A DNA stretch of 7,712 nt from Spirochaetales bacterium (GTDB lineage Bacteria; Spirochaetota; Spirochaetia; SZUA-6; DRHE01): the NCBI GenBank assembly GCA_016935715.1, contig JAFGQJ010000390.1, positions 1 to 7,712 on the forward strand, written 5' to 3'. Shown in pieces: positions 6,005-7,712 of the stretch. The translations under genes were made by a program, and so were the position numbers. The notes beneath the pieces are model-generated. The model did no database searches. It was not told the DNA's origin and saw nothing but the letters and a program-made list of their open reading frames with translations. Within the stretch, counting starts at the first letter, position 1; every line of letters starts with the position of its first letter.

Positions 6005-7432
6005 CTATACCTTCTGCATCTCCAGGATGTTTTCGGCGATCTGCAGCAGCCCCTCCGCTTCCATCTGTTCCTCGCTCAGAGAGGCATATCCCACCGTGAC
6101 CTCCAGGTTTACGGCGTGTTCGTTCACCGTCCACTCCCTCTGGTTGATCCCGTTCAGGGCCTCCAGGCTGAACAGGGAGGCACCGTCATAGTCGAGGTTC
6201 GGGAAGAGCAGGACGATCTGGCTTTCATCCTTGTAGTGAAAGATGTTGGCCTTGTTGCGGGACAGGATCACCATCTGGCCGGCCAGCTGGCTGATCAGCT
6301 GCAGGGCGTTGTCCCTTCCGTAGGTTTCCGACAGGACGGGGATATTGGTCAGCTCCAGGATCACCACACTCAGGGTTTCCCGGTTCCGCCGGGCCCGCTG
6401 GAGGTTGTCGTTCAGGAGGGAGAAGAACTGGGAGAAGGCCGGCAGCCCCGTTACCGGGTGGACTTCCGCCTGGGTGACCACCGCTTCGTACTCCACCGCC
6501 CTCTCCAGGGCCGGAGCCGCCAGGGCCAGGATCATCGTGATCAGCTTTTCCGTGTAGAGGTTGTATTTCTCGAAGGGCATATCCGCGATGTTCAGCACCC
6601 CCCAGATTTTCCGTCCCGCCGACACCGGGAAGGTCATGATGTTCACTCCCCGGTCCATCTGCCTGAGGTTCTCGTACTGTCCGAGCATTTTTAAGGAAAA
6701 GATGGTGTTGTTGCGCAGCACCCAGCCCTCGATGCTGCCGTCGATCGATACGACCCCCGGCCGGGATCCGCCCTCCTCCCATCCCCGGCTTGCCGCCACG
6801 TGCAGGTCTTTGCTTTGCGGGTGGGCTTCCCAGATGGAAACGGTCTCCGCCCCGGAGAAACGCTGCACCGTACCCAGGATCGTTTCCAGGGCCTTGTCCA
6901 GATTCACCGAGTAGAGCTCCTGGATCTCCGAGTGAAGCGCCGTGATCGAGTCCTGCTGGCGGGATACCCGCTGCTCCAGCTCCCGGTTGATCGTCTGCAG
7001 CACCCGCTTCTGCTTGAGCAGCTCCCCTTTCTGGCGTGAGAACAGCCGGACCCGCTCCTTTGCCCCGGCCAGCGCCCCCTCCCGGGCGTCCCGGATCAGG
7101 CCCAGGATGTACGCGGACACCAGGGTCGCCGCCAGCGGCACCGGCGCCGCGCTCAACAGGCGATTCCAGTAGGAGGGCCCCCAGGTTCCCGGCTTGAGCT
7201 GCTCCAGTGCCAGCGGCAGGGGCAGGGCGATGATCAGGCTGGAGATCAGCAGGCTCAGAATTCCGTAGTATTTTCCATAATAGGCGGCCACGACCAGAGC
7301 CAGCAGCAGGTAAGGGTTGAACGAGCCCCGAAAAAAACCCGGATTGTCCCTGAAAAAACAATTAGCCGCGCCGATCGCTATGGAAAAAAGGAACAACTCG
7401 CCGATACGGGTAATAGGCTTCTGAGATTTCAT
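6005..7432 (-). CDS. pelD: PelD, membrane GAF plus degenerate GGDEF regulator of Pel synthesis
   Basis: This is a 475-residue protein. The N-terminus has about four membrane helices (near 11-27, 38-52, 55-75 and 92-113). A coiled coil (about 115-172) follows, then a GAF domain (about 178-312) and a degenerate GGDEF domain (about 320-472). The GGDEF start keeps HPVTGLPAFSQFF, but the active-site loop reads YKDESQIVLLF, so it cannot make c-di-GMP. PelD in Pseudomonas is the c-di-GMP receptor that activates Pel synthesis by binding at RxxD of the I-site, nine residues before the GGDEF-equivalent loop. The aligned residues here are Arg392-Asn-Lys-Ala395: the Asp is Ala (codon GCC at 6250-6248). 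It is the first gene of the operon, followed 8 bp later by the pelE-like gene. The start at 7432 has only a distant AGGTGA (16 nt upstream), so initiation may be weak; no better in-frame start is seen. Domain order and operon position make the identification firm. Confidence 0.92.
   Translation of the reverse strand: MKSQKPITRIGELFLFSIAIGAANCFFRDNPGFFRGSFNPYLLLALVVAAYYGKYYGILSLLISSLIIALPLPLALEQLKPGTWGPSYWNRLLSAAPVPLAATLVSAYILGLIRDAREGALAGAKERVRLFSRQKGELLKQKRVLQTINRELEQRVSRQQDSITALHSEIQELYSVNLDKALETILGTVQRFSGAETVSIWEAHPQSKDLHVAASRGWEEGGSRPGVVSIDGSIEGWVLRNNTIFSLKMLGQYENLRQMDRGVNIMTFPVSAGRKIWGVLNIADMPFEKYNLYTEKLITMILALAAPALERAVEYEAVVTQAEVHPVTGLPAFSQFFSLLNDNLQRARRNRETLSVVILELTNIPVLSETYGRDNALQLISQLAGQMVILSRNKANIFHYKDESQIVLLFPNLDYDGASLFSLEALNGINQREWTVNEHAVNLEVTVGYASLSEEQMEAEGLLQIAENILEMQKV
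6248..6259 (-). other. PelD I-site equivalent, RxxA in place of RxxD
   Basis: Codons 392-395 read CGC AAC AAG GCC (Arg-Asn-Lys-Ala). Taking KDESQ (401-405) as the GGDEF loop, the I-site pattern R-x-x-D-x5-GGDEF places Arg392 correctly but puts Ala395 where Asp is expected. The alignment has no gap between the two motifs. Binding of c-di-GMP at this site in the family needs both residues. Confidence 0.55.
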
Positions 7433-7435
7433 TCA

Positions 7436-7490
7436 GCTTGTACTATATTCACCTGTGGTACTGTAGTATACCTGCCGAAATCGTACAAGC
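7436..7490. promoter_or_regulatory. Inverted repeat in the pelD divergent intergenic region
   Basis: GCTTGTAC (7436-7443) and GTACAAGC (7483-7490) are perfect 8-bp inverted arms centred at 7463, with further partial symmetry inward (14 of 27 positions overall). The element fills most of the 71-bp gap between the pelD start and the divergent secreted-protein start. Two such half-sites, about 47 bp apart centre to centre, could be a shared operator. This is inference from symmetry and position only. Confidence 0.35.
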
Positions 7491-7492
7491 AA
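7465..7492 (-). promoter_or_regulatory. Candidate promoter of the pelDEFG operon
   Basis: On the minus strand, TATACT (7470-7465, 5 of 6 to consensus) is preceded at 16 nt by TTGCTT (7492-7487, 3 of 6). Transcription would begin near 7458 and give a leader of about 26 nt. A second -10-like TATAGT lies 9 nt from the ATG but has no fitting -35. One arm of the inverted repeat (7483-7490) overlaps the -35, which would suit repression. Confidence 0.35.
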
Positions 7493-7503
7493 AGGGAGGA
7501 GCC

Positions 7504-7712
7504 ATGAAATCATACGGGTCCGTGTTTTGCATACTCCTGGCTGCCTTTACCATACTCTCCAGCGTCGCCTGGGCTCAGGAAGGCGGGGCAGAGGAAACAG
7601 AGCTTCTGAATGCCGAAGAGCACGTGCTGACGGCGCCGGAAACCAGGATCGAGCCGGTGTTCCCCGAGGAAAACGAGGCCCTGATCTTCATAGAGGGCGA
7701 AGAGGCGGTGTC
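7504..7712 (+). CDS. Secreted protein, N-terminal fragment (3' end outside window)
   Basis: The frame is open from ATG 7504 to the window end: 69 codons plus two bases. A strong Shine-Dalgarno (GGGAGGAG) precedes the ATG. The first 23 or so residues are a textbook Sec signal peptide: a short basic start MKS, a hydrophobic core CILLAAFTILSSV, and the cleavage site AWA-QE. The mature start is very acidic (repeated Glu, low Lys). The line ALIFIEGEEAVS at the end of the fragment loosely resembles the first strand of carbohydrate-binding CBM6/35-type modules (I-E-x-E-x), but too little is visible to assign a family. It is divergent from pelD across a 71-bp gap, so it may share control with the pel operon. 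Confidence 0.75.
   Translation, partial: MKSYGSVFCILLAAFTILSSVAWAQEGGAEETELLNAEEHVLTAPETRIEPVFPEENEALIFIEGEEAV

Noticed and set aside
5997..6134. N-terminal extension of the pelE-like gene starting at 6134
   Set aside because: It would overlap conserved pelD coding sequence by 130 bp. The extra 46 residues are low-complexity Gly/Arg-rich shadow sequence, and the ATG at 5996 fits the normal operon spacing.
6225..7361. 378-codon minus-strand frame inside pelD
   Set aside because: It is a frame-shifted reading of pelD, rich in Gly/Ala/Pro/Arg; the pelD frame carries recognisable GAF and GGDEF domains.

Overview
This is a GC-rich bacterial window, mostly tightly packed genes on the minus strand. 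The organism cannot be named from the sequence alone. The codon use, Shine-Dalgarno sites and Sec-type signal peptide indicate a bacterium. A Gram-negative-type lineage such as a spirochaete or desulfobacterial group is only an impression.

Layout from left to right: (1) 1-192, plus strand, the last two membrane segments of a major-facilitator transporter cut by the window edge. (2) 193-332, a convergent intergenic gap with a strong inverted repeat. (3) 333-2251, minus strand, a two-gene unit: a small VanZ-like membrane protein followed by a membrane-anchored or secreted protein with three PKD-like beta-sandwich domains. Its promoter is a near-consensus sigma70 site that leaves almost no 5' leader. 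(4) 2384-7432, minus strand, a four-gene operon pelD-pelE-like-pelF-pelG. It encodes the inner-membrane synthase and transport complex of a Pel-type exopolysaccharide. (5) 7433-7503, a divergent intergenic region with an inverted repeat. (6) 7504 to the window end, plus strand, the N-terminus of a secreted protein with a clear signal peptide.

How the genes work together: by analogy with Pseudomonas Pel, PelF (cytosolic GT4 glycosyltransferase) polymerises the sugar chain and PelG (polytopic transporter) moves it across the inner membrane. PelD (membrane GAF plus degenerate GGDEF) and the repeat protein PelE scaffold and regulate the complex. No pelA (deacetylase/hydrolase), pelB or pelC (outer-membrane export) lies in the window. 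The most notable points are: a PelD whose c-di-GMP I-site appears to be RxxA instead of RxxD; a PelE-like protein with no membrane segments; an in-frame 33-bp tandem repeat forming the C-terminal tail of PelF directly before the pelG GTG start; and the near-leaderless promoter of the VanZ-like/PKD pair.
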